Below, in pieces: positions 39,828 through 50,808 of a DNA stretch of 64,000 nt (position 1 is its first letter; each line of letters opens with the position of its first letter). The notes below the pieces were generated by a model, which was not told where the DNA came from, made no database searches, and worked only from the letters and a program-made list of their open reading frames with translations. Source of the DNA: JAVBOW01 sp031550125 (GTDB lineage: Bacteria; Bacteroidota; Bacteroidia; Bacteroidales; Rikenellaceae). The translations under genes and the position numbers were made by a program. Location: assembly GCA_031550125.1 (NCBI GenBank), contig JAVBOW010000017.1, positions 1 to 64,000 on the forward strand. The letters run 5' to 3'.

Positions 39828-42479
39828 ATGGCAACGAAACAGACACCGAAAACCCCGCCCGCGCCGCGTAGGCAACTAACCGAGTCCCAGAAGTGGGGGT
39901 ACGGGCTTATATTGTTGTGTTTCGGACTGTTCGTGCTTGTGTCGGTGGCGTCGTACTTCGTCTATTGGGCCGGCGACCAGGCCGTGGTGCGCGGCGGCGA
40001 TATGTACGAAGGAGGCGGCACGGTGATGAATTTCGGAGGTCCCGCAGGAGCGTGGCTGGCCGATTTTATAGTAGGCCGTTGGTTCGGTGTTTTCGGGGTA
40101 GTGATCCCCGTCGTGCTTATTATTCTGGCTCTCAGGATTATGGATTTCCGTCCGGTGGTTTTGCGCCGGTCGGTACGCATATCTCTCATACTTATGATCA
40201 TCGGGTCGCTTTTTATGGGCTTCGTTTTCGGTATGAGGTGGAATGTCTTCGGGTCGGGCCTCGGAGGCGCGCAAGGCATCTTCGTGGCCGAGTGGCTCGA
40301 GTCGGTGCTGGGATGGGCGGGTGCGTTGCTGTCGCTATGCTGCGCGGCCATCCTGCTTGCCGTCTATATCAGCCGAAGCACGATATCTTTCATGAATAAG
40401 GCGGCCAAGGGGTTCGTCGACGGCAGCGTCAAGGTTGGCGGCGCGGCCATACAGCAAACGGCAACTTTCGTGGGCAAGGTGGTGAATAAGGAGACTGGAC
40501 GCGACGGCGAAACTCCGCCGACGCCGGCAACAGCTGCCGAACCTGTTGCCGCCGGGCCGCGTCCTGAGCCGGAACCGCTTCCCGCACCGGCGGAGGTGAA
40601 AAAATCGCCCGGAGATTCGCCTTTCGAGATAGTCCGCCCAGGAGAGGAGGAGGAAGTCTCCGGCGGGGACGACGAGGCGTCCGGGATTTTCGAGATAGTA
40701 GCCCCCGAGTCCGATGCGCCGGCATATGCGCCGCCCGTTTCTCAGCCGGGAGGCTCCGGCGACGTGTTTGAGATAGTTGATCGCCTTTTCGCCGCGGAAG
40801 ATCCCGGCGATGCGGCCGAGGAAGCGGAACCCGGGGAGGAGGGCGCTTTCGAAGTGGTGGATTACGGCGCGGGCGTCATGGGCGCAGGCGGTGTGGCGGA
40901 GACCGGCGGCTCCGGCGAACTTAACGTGTTGCAATCGTCGCATAACGATGCCGAGGCCGGCGACGGGGATATGGACGCCGCCCTTTACGATCCCACGCTT
41001 GAACTGTCGAAGTACCAGCGTCCGCCCGTGGAAATACTTGAAGACCACCGCGTGGAGGTGCAGGTCACGGAAGAGGAGATACAGGAGAATAACAACCGCA
41101 TCGTAGAGACGCTCAAGAACTTCGGTATAAGCATAAGCAAGGTGAAAGCCACCATAGGCCCAACCGTGACCCTGTACGAGATAGTCCCCGCGCCGGGCGT
41201 GAGGATAGCCAAGATAAAGAATCTCGAGGAAGATATAGCGTTGAGTCTCTCTGCTTTGGGTATAAGGATTATAGCCCCGATCCCAGGCAAAGGCACGATA
41301 GGCATAGAGGTCCCCAATAAAGACAAGGAGGTGGTGTCGATGTACTCCGTGGTGCGTTCGATAAAGTTCCAGGATTCGTCCTACGAGCTGCCTGTAGTGC
41401 TGGGCCGCACCATTCAGAACGAGACGTTCGTCATAGACCTGGCCAAGATGCCGCACTTGCTCGTGGCAGGCGCTACGGGTCAGGGCAAGTCGGTGGGTCT
41501 TAACGCTATAATCACTTCGTTGCTTTATAAAAAACACCCTGCGGAGTTGAAATTCGTGCTGGTCGATCCCAAGAAGGTGGAGCTTACGCTCTATTCCAAG
41601 CTCGAAAGGCATTTTTTGGCCGGCATTCCCGGCGAGGACGAAGCGATAATCACCGACACGCAGAAGGTCATCTACACGCTCAACTCTCTGTGCGTGGAGA
41701 TGGATTCGCGCTACGACCTGTTGCGTAAGGCCGAGGTGCGCCATGTGAAGGAGTATAACGAAAAGTTCGTCAACCGCCGCCTGAATCCCAATAAGGGACA
41801 CCGCTACCTGCCATATATAGTGGTCGTCATAGACGAATTCGCCGATATGATAATGACGGCGGGCCGCGAGATAGAAACGCCCATAGCCCGTATAGCCCAG
41901 TTGGCCCGCGCCGTGGGCATCCACCTGGTTATAGCCACGCAGCGCCCGACGACCAATATCATTACCGGCGTCATAAAGGCCAACTTCCCCGCCAGGATAG
42001 CTTTCCGCGTCAGCTCGATGATCGACTCGCGCACCATAATCGACCAGCCCGGGGCGAACCAGCTCATAGGCCGCGGCGATATGCTCGTCTCTACGGGAAG
42101 CGATATCACCCGCGTGCAGTGCGCTTTTATCGACACCCCCGAGATCGAACGCATAACCGAATTCATCGGCAACCAGCGGGGCTACGGCGAGCCTTACCGC
42201 CTTCCCGAATACGTGCCCGAGGGAGAGGGCGGCGGCAAGAACGTCGACCTTGGCCACAAGGATGATATGTTCGACGATGTTGCGCGTTTCGTGGTGCAGA
42301 ACCAGCAGGGGTCCACTTCGGCCATCCAGCGCCGCTTCTCGATAGGCTACAACCGCGCCGGCCGCATCATGGATCAGATCGAGGCCGCGGGAATAGTTGG
42401 TTCTGCCTCCGGAAGCAAGCCCCGCGAGGTGCTTATCATGGATGTGATGACGCTCGAACAACTTTTAAGCAACATGTAG
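39828..42479 (+). CDS. ftsK: DNA translocase FtsK
   Basis: I use ATG 39828 (883 residues) in place of a TTG four codons earlier. Four membrane segments occupy about 20-180. A disordered linker (about 205-375) contains four FE(I/V)V motifs. The motor domain has Walker A GATGQGKS near 548-555 and Walker B VVVIDEFAD. The C-terminal winged helix (TSAIQRRFSIGYNRAGRIMD) matches the gamma domain that reads chromosome polarity signals. The protein pumps DNA at the septum for dimer resolution with topoisomerase IV, whose genes lie upstream. Confidence 0.96.
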   Translation: MATKQTPKTPPAPRRQLTESQKWGYGLILLCFGLFVLVSVASYFVYWAGDQAVVRGGDMYEGGGTVMNFGGPAGAWLADFIVGRWFGVFGVVIPVVLIILALRIMDFRPVVLRRSVRISLILMIIGSLFMGFVFGMRWNVFGSGLGGAQGIFVAEWLESVLGWAGALLSLCCAAILLAVYISRSTISFMNKAAKGFVDGSVKVGGAAIQQTATFVGKVVNKETGRDGETPPTPATAAEPVAAGPRPEPEPLPAPAEVKKSPGDSPFEIVRPGEEEEVSGGDDEASGIFEIVAPESDAPAYAPPVSQPGGSGDVFEIVDRLFAAEDPGDAAEEAEPGEEGAFEVVDYGAGVMGAGGVAETGGSGELNVLQSSHNDAEAGDGDMDAALYDPTLELSKYQRPPVEILEDHRVEVQVTEEEIQENNNRIVETLKNFGISISKVKATIGPTVTLYEIVPAPGVRIAKIKNLEEDIALSLSALGIRIIAPIPGKGTIGIEVPNKDKEVVSMYSVVRSIKFQDSSYELPVVLGRTIQNETFVIDLAKMPHLLVAGATGQGKSVGLNAIITSLLYKKHPAELKFVLVDPKKVELTLYSKLERHFLAGIPGEDEAIITDTQKVIYTLNSLCVEMDSRYDLLRKAEVRHVKEYNEKFVNRRLNPNKGHRYLPYIVVVIDEFADMIMTAGREIETPIARIAQLARAVGIHLVIATQRPTTNIITGVIKANFPARIAFRVSSMIDSRTIIDQPGANQLIGRGDMLVSTGSDITRVQCAFIDTPEIERITEFIGNQRGYGEPYRLPEYVPEGEGGGKNVDLGHKDDMFDDVARFVVQNQQGSTSAIQRRFSIGYNRAGRIMDQIEAAGIVGSASGSKPREVLIMDVMTLEQLLSNM

Positions 42480-43112
42480 ATGAGACGTTTTCTGATCATA
42501 GCCATAATGCTTTTCTCCGCCCTGGCGGCGGACGCCGACGTTCGCTCGTCCGAAGTGCTGGGCAAGATGGCGGCAGCCATAAAGGCCATGAAGAGCTATC
42601 GCGTGGATTTCACCCTTTACGCCGACCGTACGGCCAAAGGAGTTAAGGGAAGCTATACGGTAAGCGGCGAGAGCTATCGTGTGGAAGCCGGCGGTGCGGA
42701 GGTCTTCTCCGACGGCAAGGTCAGGTACGAGGTCAACCCGGTCGATATGGAGGTGGCGATAGACGAGGTCAACCCGTCGGACAACACCATAATGGGCAAC
42801 CCGGTCAGGGTGTTCGACTTTCCTGCCGACACGTTCTACCACACTTACGGCGATGCCGCCGTAGTGGACGGCCGTGCGGTGGATATAGTGAACGTCTTTC
42901 CCCGCGGCGAGGCGTCGGGCGTGGTACAGATAACGCTCCGTATAGACGCCTCCACGCGCCTGCCTGTGCAGATATCCTATCGATTGGAGGGCGTAAGCAG
43001 CCCCGTGAAGGTGGATATCGATTCGGTGAAGCCCGTCTCGGGGAACGTTGAACAGCTCTTCCGTTTCGATAGATCGAAGTATAAATCCTACGAGATCATA
43101 GATTTTCGTTAG
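42480..43112 (+). CDS. LolA-like outer-membrane lipoprotein carrier
   Basis: This 210-residue protein has a signal peptide (about 1-19, ending AADA). It then follows the LolA pattern of alternating strands with the start SSEVLGKMAAAIKAMKSYRVDFTL. LolA carries lipoproteins across the periplasm. The gene begins on the base after the ftsK stop and ends the long operon, 40 bases before a strong terminator. FtsK-LolA adjacency is common in bacteria, which supports the call. Confidence 0.85.
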   Translation: MRRFLIIAIMLFSALAADADVRSSEVLGKMAAAIKAMKSYRVDFTLYADRTAKGVKGSYTVSGESYRVEAGGAEVFSDGKVRYEVNPVDMEVAIDEVNPSDNTIMGNPVRVFDFPADTFYHTYGDAAVVDGRAVDIVNVFPRGEASGVVQITLRIDASTRLPVQISYRLEGVSSPVKVDIDSVKPVSGNVEQLFRFDRSKYKSYEIIDFR

Positions 43113-43152
43113 GACTGCCGCCGTCCGGTTTTAGCGGCGTATAAAATGATGT

Positions 43153-43193
43153 ATAAGGGACTCTTTTTATTAAATAGAGTCCCTTATTTTTTG
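43153..43193 (+). terminator. Terminator of the plsC-lolA run
   Basis: A perfect 12-bp stem (ATAAGGGACTCT with AGAGTCCCTTAT, 43153-43164/43176-43187) is followed by TTTTTTG. Its T run overlaps the -33 element of the gyrA promoter. Confidence 0.85.
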
Positions 43194-43220
43194 TCGTTAG
43201 GTAAAAAACGAGTATCTTAG
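43190..43220 (+). promoter_or_regulatory. gyrA promoter
   Basis: TTTG (43190-43193), exactly 19 bases, then TATCTTAG (43213-43220, one mismatch from TAnnTTTG). The leader to the gyrA start at 43311 would be about 85 bases. Confidence 0.55.
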
Positions 43221-43310
43221 CGGGGTTAAAAAGTATCAAATCGCAAGGGCGCGGAAAATTATGACGCAATAGTAGCGCATATCGTTAACCGGCCTGGTTA
43301 TGAGTAAAAT

Positions 43311-45830
43311 ATGTCAGAAGAAGGAAAAATCATCAAGATCAATATCGAGGAGGAGATGAAATCTGCCTACATCGATTATTCGATGTCGGTTATCGTTTCT
43401 CGCGCGTTGCCCGATGCCCGCGACGGCTTCAAGCCCGTACACCGCCGCATCCTGTACGATATGAGCAACGAGCTGAACCTCTACTCCGATAAACCCCACC
43501 GCAAGAGCGCCCGTATAGTGGGCGACGTGCTGGGTAAATTCCACCCGCACGGCGATTCGTCGGTTTACGACGCCATGGTGCGTATGGCCCAGCAGTGGAG
43601 CATGCGCTATCCGCTCGTCGACGGCCAGGGCAACTTCGGCTCGGTGGACGGCGACAGCCCCGCCGCCATGCGTTACACCGAGGCCAGGATGTGCAAGATA
43701 GCCGACGAGGTTATGGCCGACATCGAGAAAGATACGGTGGACTTTACGGGTAACTTCGACGATACGATGCAGGAACCCAGGGTGTTGCCTACGCGCATCC
43801 CCCTGCTCCTGGTCAACGGCACGTCGGGCATAGCCGTGGGTATGGCTACCAATATGCCGCCCCACAACCTTTCTGAGGTTATCGACGCCACCTGCGCCTA
43901 TATCGACGATCACGACATCGACATATCCGAACTCATAAAATACGTAAAGGCGCCCGATTTCCCCACTGGAGGCATAATCTATGGCTACGAAGGCGTACGC
44001 GAGGCTTTCGAGACGGGCCGCGGAAGGGTTGTCATGAGGGCGCGCACCGAGATAGAGCATACGGCCAGCGGCCGCGAGTGCATCGTCATCACCGAGATCC
44101 CCTACATGGTCAACAAGGCCGAGATGATCAAAAAGATAGCCGATCTTATCAACGAAAAGAAGATAGAAGGCATATCCTATATCAACGACGAGAGCGATCG
44201 CAGCGGCATGCGGGTGGTGATAATCCTCAAGACCGACGCCGTGGCCAGCGTGGTACTCAATACGCTCTATAAATACACCGCCCTGCAGACCTCTTTCCCG
44301 GTCAATAACATAGCCCTGGTCGACGGCCGTCCGGTGTTGCTCAACCTGAGGGATCTTATCCGCTGTTTCGTCGAACACCGTCACGAGGTTGTCGTGCGGC
44401 GTACGCGGTTCGACCTGGCTGCGGCCGAAAAGCGCGCCCACATACTCGAAGGCCTGCTCATAGCCCTCGACCATATCGACGAGATCATAAAGATAATACG
44501 CTCGTCCGAGACTCCCGATGCGGCCAAAACGTCGCTCATGGAGCGTTTCGGTTTGAGCGAGCCTCAGTCGGCGGCCATCATCGACATGCGCCTCAGGGCG
44601 CTGACGGGCCTCGAAAGGGGTAAGATACAGGCCGAGTACGACAATCTGCGCAAGATGATCGACTACTACAACGAGGTGCTGGGAAGCTACGCCCTCCAGA
44701 TGAAGGTGGTACGCGACGAGCTGCAGGAAATAAAGGAGAAATATGGCGATGCCCGCCGTACCGAGCTTATACTCAATGCGGAAGAATTCAATCCCGAGGA
44801 CTTCTACGCCGACGACGAGATGGTCATTACCATTTCGCACATGGGCTACCTCAAGCGTACGCCGCTGGCCGAATACCGCAAGCAGAACCGCGGCGGAGTG
44901 GGTGCCAAGGGAAGCGCCACCCGCGACGAGGATTTCATAGAACACATGTACGTCACCACGATGCACAACTGGATGCTCTTCTTCACCGAGAAGGGTCGTT
45001 GTTTCTGGCTTAAGGTCTACGACATCCCGGAGGGTACGCGTACATCCAAGGGTCGCGCCATACAGAACGTCATACAGATAGAGCCGGACGACAAGGTACG
45101 CGCCTACATCAACGTACGCCGCCTGGACGACAAGGATTATGTTGAGAACAACTTCATAATCATGTGTACTCGCGAGGGCATAGTGAAGAAGACGAAACTT
45201 GAGGCCTATTCGCGTCCGCGCCAGAACGGCGTCAACTCCATCACCATCAAGGACGGCGACCAACTTCTGGACGCCAAACTCACGAGCGGCAACGCAGAGG
45301 TGCTGATAGCCGCCCGCGAGGGTAAGGCCATACGCTTCCATGAGAGCGCCGTAAGGGCTATAGGCCGTACGGGAGCGGGAGTGAAAGGCATAAATATAGA
45401 AGATACGGACGCCGTGGTTGGCATGGTGTGCGTCGAGCCTGACAGCGGCAAGGATATCCTTGTGCTGTCCGAGAACGGTTACGGCAAGCGCACCGATCTG
45501 GACGACTACCGCATAACCAACCGCAGCGGCAAGGGAGTCAAGACTATACAGATCACCGAGAAGACAGGCAAGCTCATCTCCATGCAAGCCGTGTCGGACG
45601 AGGACGACCTCATGATAATCAACCGCAGCGGCCTGACCATACGCACCGGCGTAGCCGAGATACGCGTGGCCGGCCGCGCCACCCAGGGCGTCAGGATCAT
45701 CAACCTGCGCAACGGCGATTCGATAGCTTCCGTTATAGCCGTCCCAGGAGCCGACGATGAAGAAAATGATGGTATTGAAAACGAAACAGTTGAGACTGCC
45801 GGAGGGGATGCTGCCCTGCCGCAGGAATAG
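43311..45830 (+). CDS. gyrA: DNA gyrase subunit A
   Basis: This 839-residue protein has the active-site Y122 in RYTEARM. The quinolone-resistance region GDSSVYD keeps S83 and D87, the E. coli numbering for fluoroquinolone-sensitive residues. The C-terminal domain has a GyrA-box-like QNRGGVGAKG, which marks gyrase and not topoisomerase IV. It introduces negative supercoils with GyrB, which is not in this window. It has its own promoter and is followed 20 bases later by a TPR gene. Confidence 0.97.
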   Translation: MSEEGKIIKINIEEEMKSAYIDYSMSVIVSRALPDARDGFKPVHRRILYDMSNELNLYSDKPHRKSARIVGDVLGKFHPHGDSSVYDAMVRMAQQWSMRYPLVDGQGNFGSVDGDSPAAMRYTEARMCKIADEVMADIEKDTVDFTGNFDDTMQEPRVLPTRIPLLLVNGTSGIAVGMATNMPPHNLSEVIDATCAYIDDHDIDISELIKYVKAPDFPTGGIIYGYEGVREAFETGRGRVVMRARTEIEHTASGRECIVITEIPYMVNKAEMIKKIADLINEKKIEGISYINDESDRSGMRVVIILKTDAVASVVLNTLYKYTALQTSFPVNNIALVDGRPVLLNLRDLIRCFVEHRHEVVVRRTRFDLAAAEKRAHILEGLLIALDHIDEIIKIIRSSETPDAAKTSLMERFGLSEPQSAAIIDMRLRALTGLERGKIQAEYDNLRKMIDYYNEVLGSYALQMKVVRDELQEIKEKYGDARRTELILNAEEFNPEDFYADDEMVITISHMGYLKRTPLAEYRKQNRGGVGAKGSATRDEDFIEHMYVTTMHNWMLFFTEKGRCFWLKVYDIPEGTRTSKGRAIQNVIQIEPDDKVRAYINVRRLDDKDYVENNFIIMCTREGIVKKTKLEAYSRPRQNGVNSITIKDGDQLLDAKLTSGNAEVLIAAREGKAIRFHESAVRAIGRTGAGVKGINIEDTDAVVGMVCVEPDSGKDILVLSENGYGKRTDLDDYRITNRSGKGVKTIQITEKTGKLISMQAVSDEDDLMIINRSGLTIRTGVAEIRVAGRATQGVRIINLRNGDSIASVIAVPGADDEENDGIENETVETAGGDAALPQE

Positions 45831-45850
45831 AAACCTAAAAACCTACCGAT

Positions 45851-47203
45851 ATGAAAAAGATCTTTTTGCTCGTTGCATCAGTGCTGATAGTGTGCGCGCC
45901 GGTTTTAAAGGCTCAGGAGCTGCAGCAGCCCATTAAACTGGACGTCGAGGGCCTGAAGAAAAAAATATCCAAATCGGACGCCGCTATAGCCGATCCCAAG
46001 AAGGGGGCCAAAGCCTCCACATGGATCGACCGCGGCTTTCTTTTCCACGAAGTTGCCCTCGCCCCTGCGGCAGGCGTATTCAAAGGCCAGGAAGAGGCCG
46101 CGCTGAAGGAGAAGTATGGCGCTCCGGTCAAACCCAACTATCCCACCAAGGTAGAGCAGAAGAGCTATCGTACGCTGGAGTACAAAACTTTCAAGGCTTA
46201 CCTTGAAAAGGTCGGCGAGAATTTCAAGGTGGTATGCTGGATGCCTTCGATGTCTATCGATCCCAAGGCCATTGAAAAATCGCTCGAGGCATATATGAAG
46301 GCTTACGCCCTGGACGATGGCAAGGTCAATACCGAGAAGGTTAACCTTGGTCAGAAAGCCGTTGTGGATTACTACCGCATGGTAGGCCAGAACGAATATC
46401 TCATGCACAACTACGTTAACGCCGCCGACGCTTTCACCAAGGCTTACGATGCCGGCATAATGCCTCCCATGAACGTCGTCGACACCACGTCCATCTATAA
46501 CGCGGGCCACATCTATACGGCCACCAACGAATACGAAAAGGCGATAGAGTGCCTCAATAAGGCCAAAGACCTTGGTTACTACGCCAACGGCGATACTTAC
46601 TATTTCCTGTTCTATTGTTATAACGGCCTTAAGGATAAGGAAAAAGCTAAGGAGTCCCTTCTTGAGGGCGTGGCTAAATTCCCCGAAAGCGACAAAATAA
46701 TAGACGGATTGATGAACCTTTACGCCTCGGGCGCTGGCGATCCGAAAGAGATAGTCCCCATAATACAGGCGGCCATAGAGAAGGATCCGAAAGACGCCAA
46801 CCTTTATGCTGGACTCGGCCTTATATATGAGAAACTGGGAGAGTCGGACAAATCGCTCGAAAGCATCCAAAAGGCCCGTGAACTGAAACCCGACGATTTC
46901 GGCATCAATTTCAATTACGGCTTGCTGCTGATAAAGAAAGGCGATAAGATGAACTCGGAACTCAACGCCCGTAACGCCGTTGGCGACGATTACCGCAACG
47001 GTCTGGCGGCCATCAAAGCCGTCTACGCCCAGGCGGTCGCTCCGCTTGAGAAGGCTCTGGAACTCGATCCGAGCCGCTCCGCCACCATAGAGCTGCTCAA
47101 GAACATATGTTTCCGCCTGCGCAACGAGCCGGGCTTCCAGGAGAAGTACGATAAGTACAACAAAATGTTCGAGGAACTCCCCAAGATGCCCCCCGCAAAG
47201 TAA
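45851..47203 (+). CDS. Secreted tetratricopeptide-repeat protein
   Basis: This 450-residue protein has a signal peptide (about 1-21, ending VLKAQ) and no lipobox, so it is probably periplasmic. From about 190 onward there are several TPR motifs, e.g. AGHIYTATNEYEKAIECLNKA, LYAGLGLIYEKLGESDKSLE and NFNYGLLLIKKGDK. TPR arrays hold protein complexes together. The N-terminal 170 residues are not recognised. Proteins like this follow gyrA in other Bacteroidota genomes as far as I recall, but the function is unknown. Confidence 0.8.
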   Translation: MKKIFLLVASVLIVCAPVLKAQELQQPIKLDVEGLKKKISKSDAAIADPKKGAKASTWIDRGFLFHEVALAPAAGVFKGQEEAALKEKYGAPVKPNYPTKVEQKSYRTLEYKTFKAYLEKVGENFKVVCWMPSMSIDPKAIEKSLEAYMKAYALDDGKVNTEKVNLGQKAVVDYYRMVGQNEYLMHNYVNAADAFTKAYDAGIMPPMNVVDTTSIYNAGHIYTATNEYEKAIECLNKAKDLGYYANGDTYYFLFYCYNGLKDKEKAKESLLEGVAKFPESDKIIDGLMNLYASGAGDPKEIVPIIQAAIEKDPKDANLYAGLGLIYEKLGESDKSLESIQKARELKPDDFGINFNYGLLLIKKGDKMNSELNARNAVGDDYRNGLAAIKAVYAQAVAPLEKALELDPSRSATIELLKNICFRLRNEPGFQEKYDKYNKMFEELPKMPPAK

Positions 47204-47229
47204 AACAGTAAGAAATATTACGTAATTGC

Positions 47230-47260
47230 TCATCCCGGCCCGCACTTTGCGGGACGGGAT
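47230..47260 (+). promoter_or_regulatory. Hairpin just upstream of sufB
   Basis: ATCCCGGCCCGC pairs with GCGGGACGGGAT (one internal mismatch) around ACTTT, 8-20 bases before the sufB start codon. There is no T run, so it is not a clear terminator. It could limit translation of sufB or stabilise the mRNA. Confidence 0.4.
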
Positions 47261-47279
47261 AGCATTTATGAATGCATTT

Positions 47280-48731
<1,452 letters not shown>

Positions 48732-48739
48732 GATTTTGT

Positions 48740-49498
48740 ATGGAAAAAGAGACGATATTGGAGGTAAAAGGCCTGCATGCCACCGTTGCGGGCAATGAGA
48801 TATTGCGCGGTATAGACCTTACCGTCCGCGCGGGCGAGGTACACGCCATAATGGGACCTAACGGCTCGGGCAAAAGTACGCTGGCCTCGGTTCTGGCCGG
48901 GTCGGAACGCTACGAGGTCACGGAAGGCAGCGCCACTTATTGCGGCCGCGACCTTTTCGGGATGAATATCGAGGAGCGCGCCCGCGCCGGGCTGTTTCTC
49001 GGTTTCCAATACCCGGTGGAGATACCCGGCGTCACCATGGCCAATTTCATGAAGATGGCCGTCGCCGAGCGGCGTAAATATTTGGGGCTGGAGCCTCTCA
49101 CCTCGGCCGAATTTCTCCGGACCATGCGCCAGAAGGGCGCGATAGTGGAACTTGACGCCAAACTTTCGGGCCGCGCGGTGAACGAGGGGTTTTCGGGCGG
49201 GGAGAAAAAGAAGAACGAGATATTCCAGATGGCCATGCTCGAACCTAAGCTCGCCCTGCTCGACGAGACCGACAGCGGCCTTGATATAGACGCGCTCAGG
49301 ATAGTGGGTACGGGAGTGACCAAACTGCGCCGCGAAGATAACGCCACGGTTGTCATAACCCACTACCAACGGCTGCTGGACTATATCGCGCCCGACTTCG
49401 TGCATGTCCTTTACAAAGGCCGCATAATCCGCACCGAAGGTCCCGAGCTTGCCTTGAAACTCGAAAAGGACGGTTACGACTGGCTGATAAACGCATAA
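48740..49498 (+). CDS. sufC: Fe-S assembly ATPase SufC
   Basis: This 252-residue ABC-type ATPase has Walker A GPNGSGKST, signature FSGGEKKKNEIFQMA and Walker B LALLDETDSGLDID, matching the SufC subfamily. It powers conformational change in the SufBCD complex. It lies eight bases after sufB and two before sufD. Confidence 0.97.
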   Translation: MEKETILEVKGLHATVAGNEILRGIDLTVRAGEVHAIMGPNGSGKSTLASVLAGSERYEVTEGSATYCGRDLFGMNIEERARAGLFLGFQYPVEIPGVTMANFMKMAVAERRKYLGLEPLTSAEFLRTMRQKGAIVELDAKLSGRAVNEGFSGGEKKKNEIFQMAMLEPKLALLDETDSGLDIDALRIVGTGVTKLRREDNATVVITHYQRLLDYIAPDFVHVLYKGRIIRTEGPELALKLEKDGYDWLINA

Positions 49499-49500
49499 AG

Positions 49501-50799
49501 ATGGCCCGTACAGCGGAAAACATACTCGAGGAACTTTACCTGGCCAATCTGGAGTTGATAGGCGAGGGCTTCCCTGCGGCGTTCAACCTCAGGCGCAGAG
49601 CCATAGCCGAAGCGCTCCACCTTGGCGACGCGCTTCCGGGAGCAGGCGACGAGCGTTACCACCTTATTGATATACGATCGCTCTACGGCCGCGATTGGGA
49701 ATATTATTTCACTCCGCCGGCCTTGCCCGCCGACGGAATTTTAGATGGCGGACCCGGGGAGGATTGTTTCCGCATATCGCTCCATAACGGCTTTACCGAC
49801 GGCGCGCTCCGCCGCGAGGCTAACGGCCTGGTGTACGGAAGCCTCAGGGCGGCCTGCGCCGAAATGTGGGATACGGCGTCCGTATATTACGGCGCTTCCG
49901 CCGACGGTATGCGCGAGCCGCTTGCGGCACTCAACGGAGCGTTCGTGCAAGACGGCGCATTTATCTATGTACCTGCCGGTTGCCGGCTCGATAAACCCGT
50001 TGTGGCCGATTGCCGCTATTCATCCTCCGGCGAGGAGCTGTCGTGCTTCGTCCGCACTCTCGTCGTGCTGGAGGAGGGGGCTTCCGCCGAGATCGTCGTC
50101 ATGCACCGCAACGCCGCCGGTAACGCCTTCTTGGTCAATTCCGTATGCGAGATGTTTGCGGGCGAAGGCGCGCAGATCGCATTTTCAGGCTTTTCGCGCA
50201 TGGACGCATCGAGTACACTGCTGCATTCCAATCATATACGCCAGTCGGGAGACAGCACTGTGGAGACGGTATGGACTGCACTCGGCGGCCTGACGACGCG
50301 TATATCCCATTGCACAGACCTTGCAGGCGAAGGTGCGGAAAGCCGCCTCGACGCCCTTTACCTCGCACCTGAGGCCGAGACCATCGCGTTCGACGTCCGC
50401 GCCGACCATAACGCGCCCGGCTGTCGCAGCTACGAAATGGTCAAAGGCGTGGCTTCCGGCACTGCGCGGGGGTCGTTCACCGGTATGGCTTACGTGGCTC
50501 CCGGAGCCCAGCGTACCGAGGCGATGCAGCAGAGTCGCAATATAGAGATGAGTCCGACGGCGAAGATATACGCCCGTCCACGCCTGGAGATCTACGCCGA
50601 CGACGTCAAGTGCAGCCACGGCGCGACGGTTGGCCAGCTCGACCCGGAAGCCGTATGGTATATGCGCCAGAGGGGCATAGACGTTGATTCGGCCCGGCGT
50701 TTGCAGTTGGAAGGGTTCATAAAGGACGTCGCCGGACGCTATCGTTGGGGAGGAGAACTCTTCGGAAGCGCGGTGCAGGAGTATGTAGATAAGTTATAG
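49501..50799 (+). CDS. sufD: Fe-S assembly protein SufD
   Basis: This 432-residue partner of SufB shares the C-terminal beta-helix region (AYVAPGAQRTEAMQQSRNIEMS, then DDVKCSHGATVGQLDPEAVWYM) but lacks SufB's N-terminal region. Its conserved histidine in CSHGATV is needed for cluster formation in studied homologues. The gene is between sufC and sufS. Confidence 0.95.
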   Translation: MARTAENILEELYLANLELIGEGFPAAFNLRRRAIAEALHLGDALPGAGDERYHLIDIRSLYGRDWEYYFTPPALPADGILDGGPGEDCFRISLHNGFTDGALRREANGLVYGSLRAACAEMWDTASVYYGASADGMREPLAALNGAFVQDGAFIYVPAGCRLDKPVVADCRYSSSGEELSCFVRTLVVLEEGASAEIVVMHRNAAGNAFLVNSVCEMFAGEGAQIAFSGFSRMDASSTLLHSNHIRQSGDSTVETVWTALGGLTTRISHCTDLAGEGAESRLDALYLAPEAETIAFDVRADHNAPGCRSYEMVKGVASGTARGSFTGMAYVAPGAQRTEAMQQSRNIEMSPTAKIYARPRLEIYADDVKCSHGATVGQLDPEAVWYMRQRGIDVDSARRLQLEGFIKDVAGRYRWGGELFGSAVQEYVDKL

Positions 50800-50808
50800 A
50801 ATCGATAT

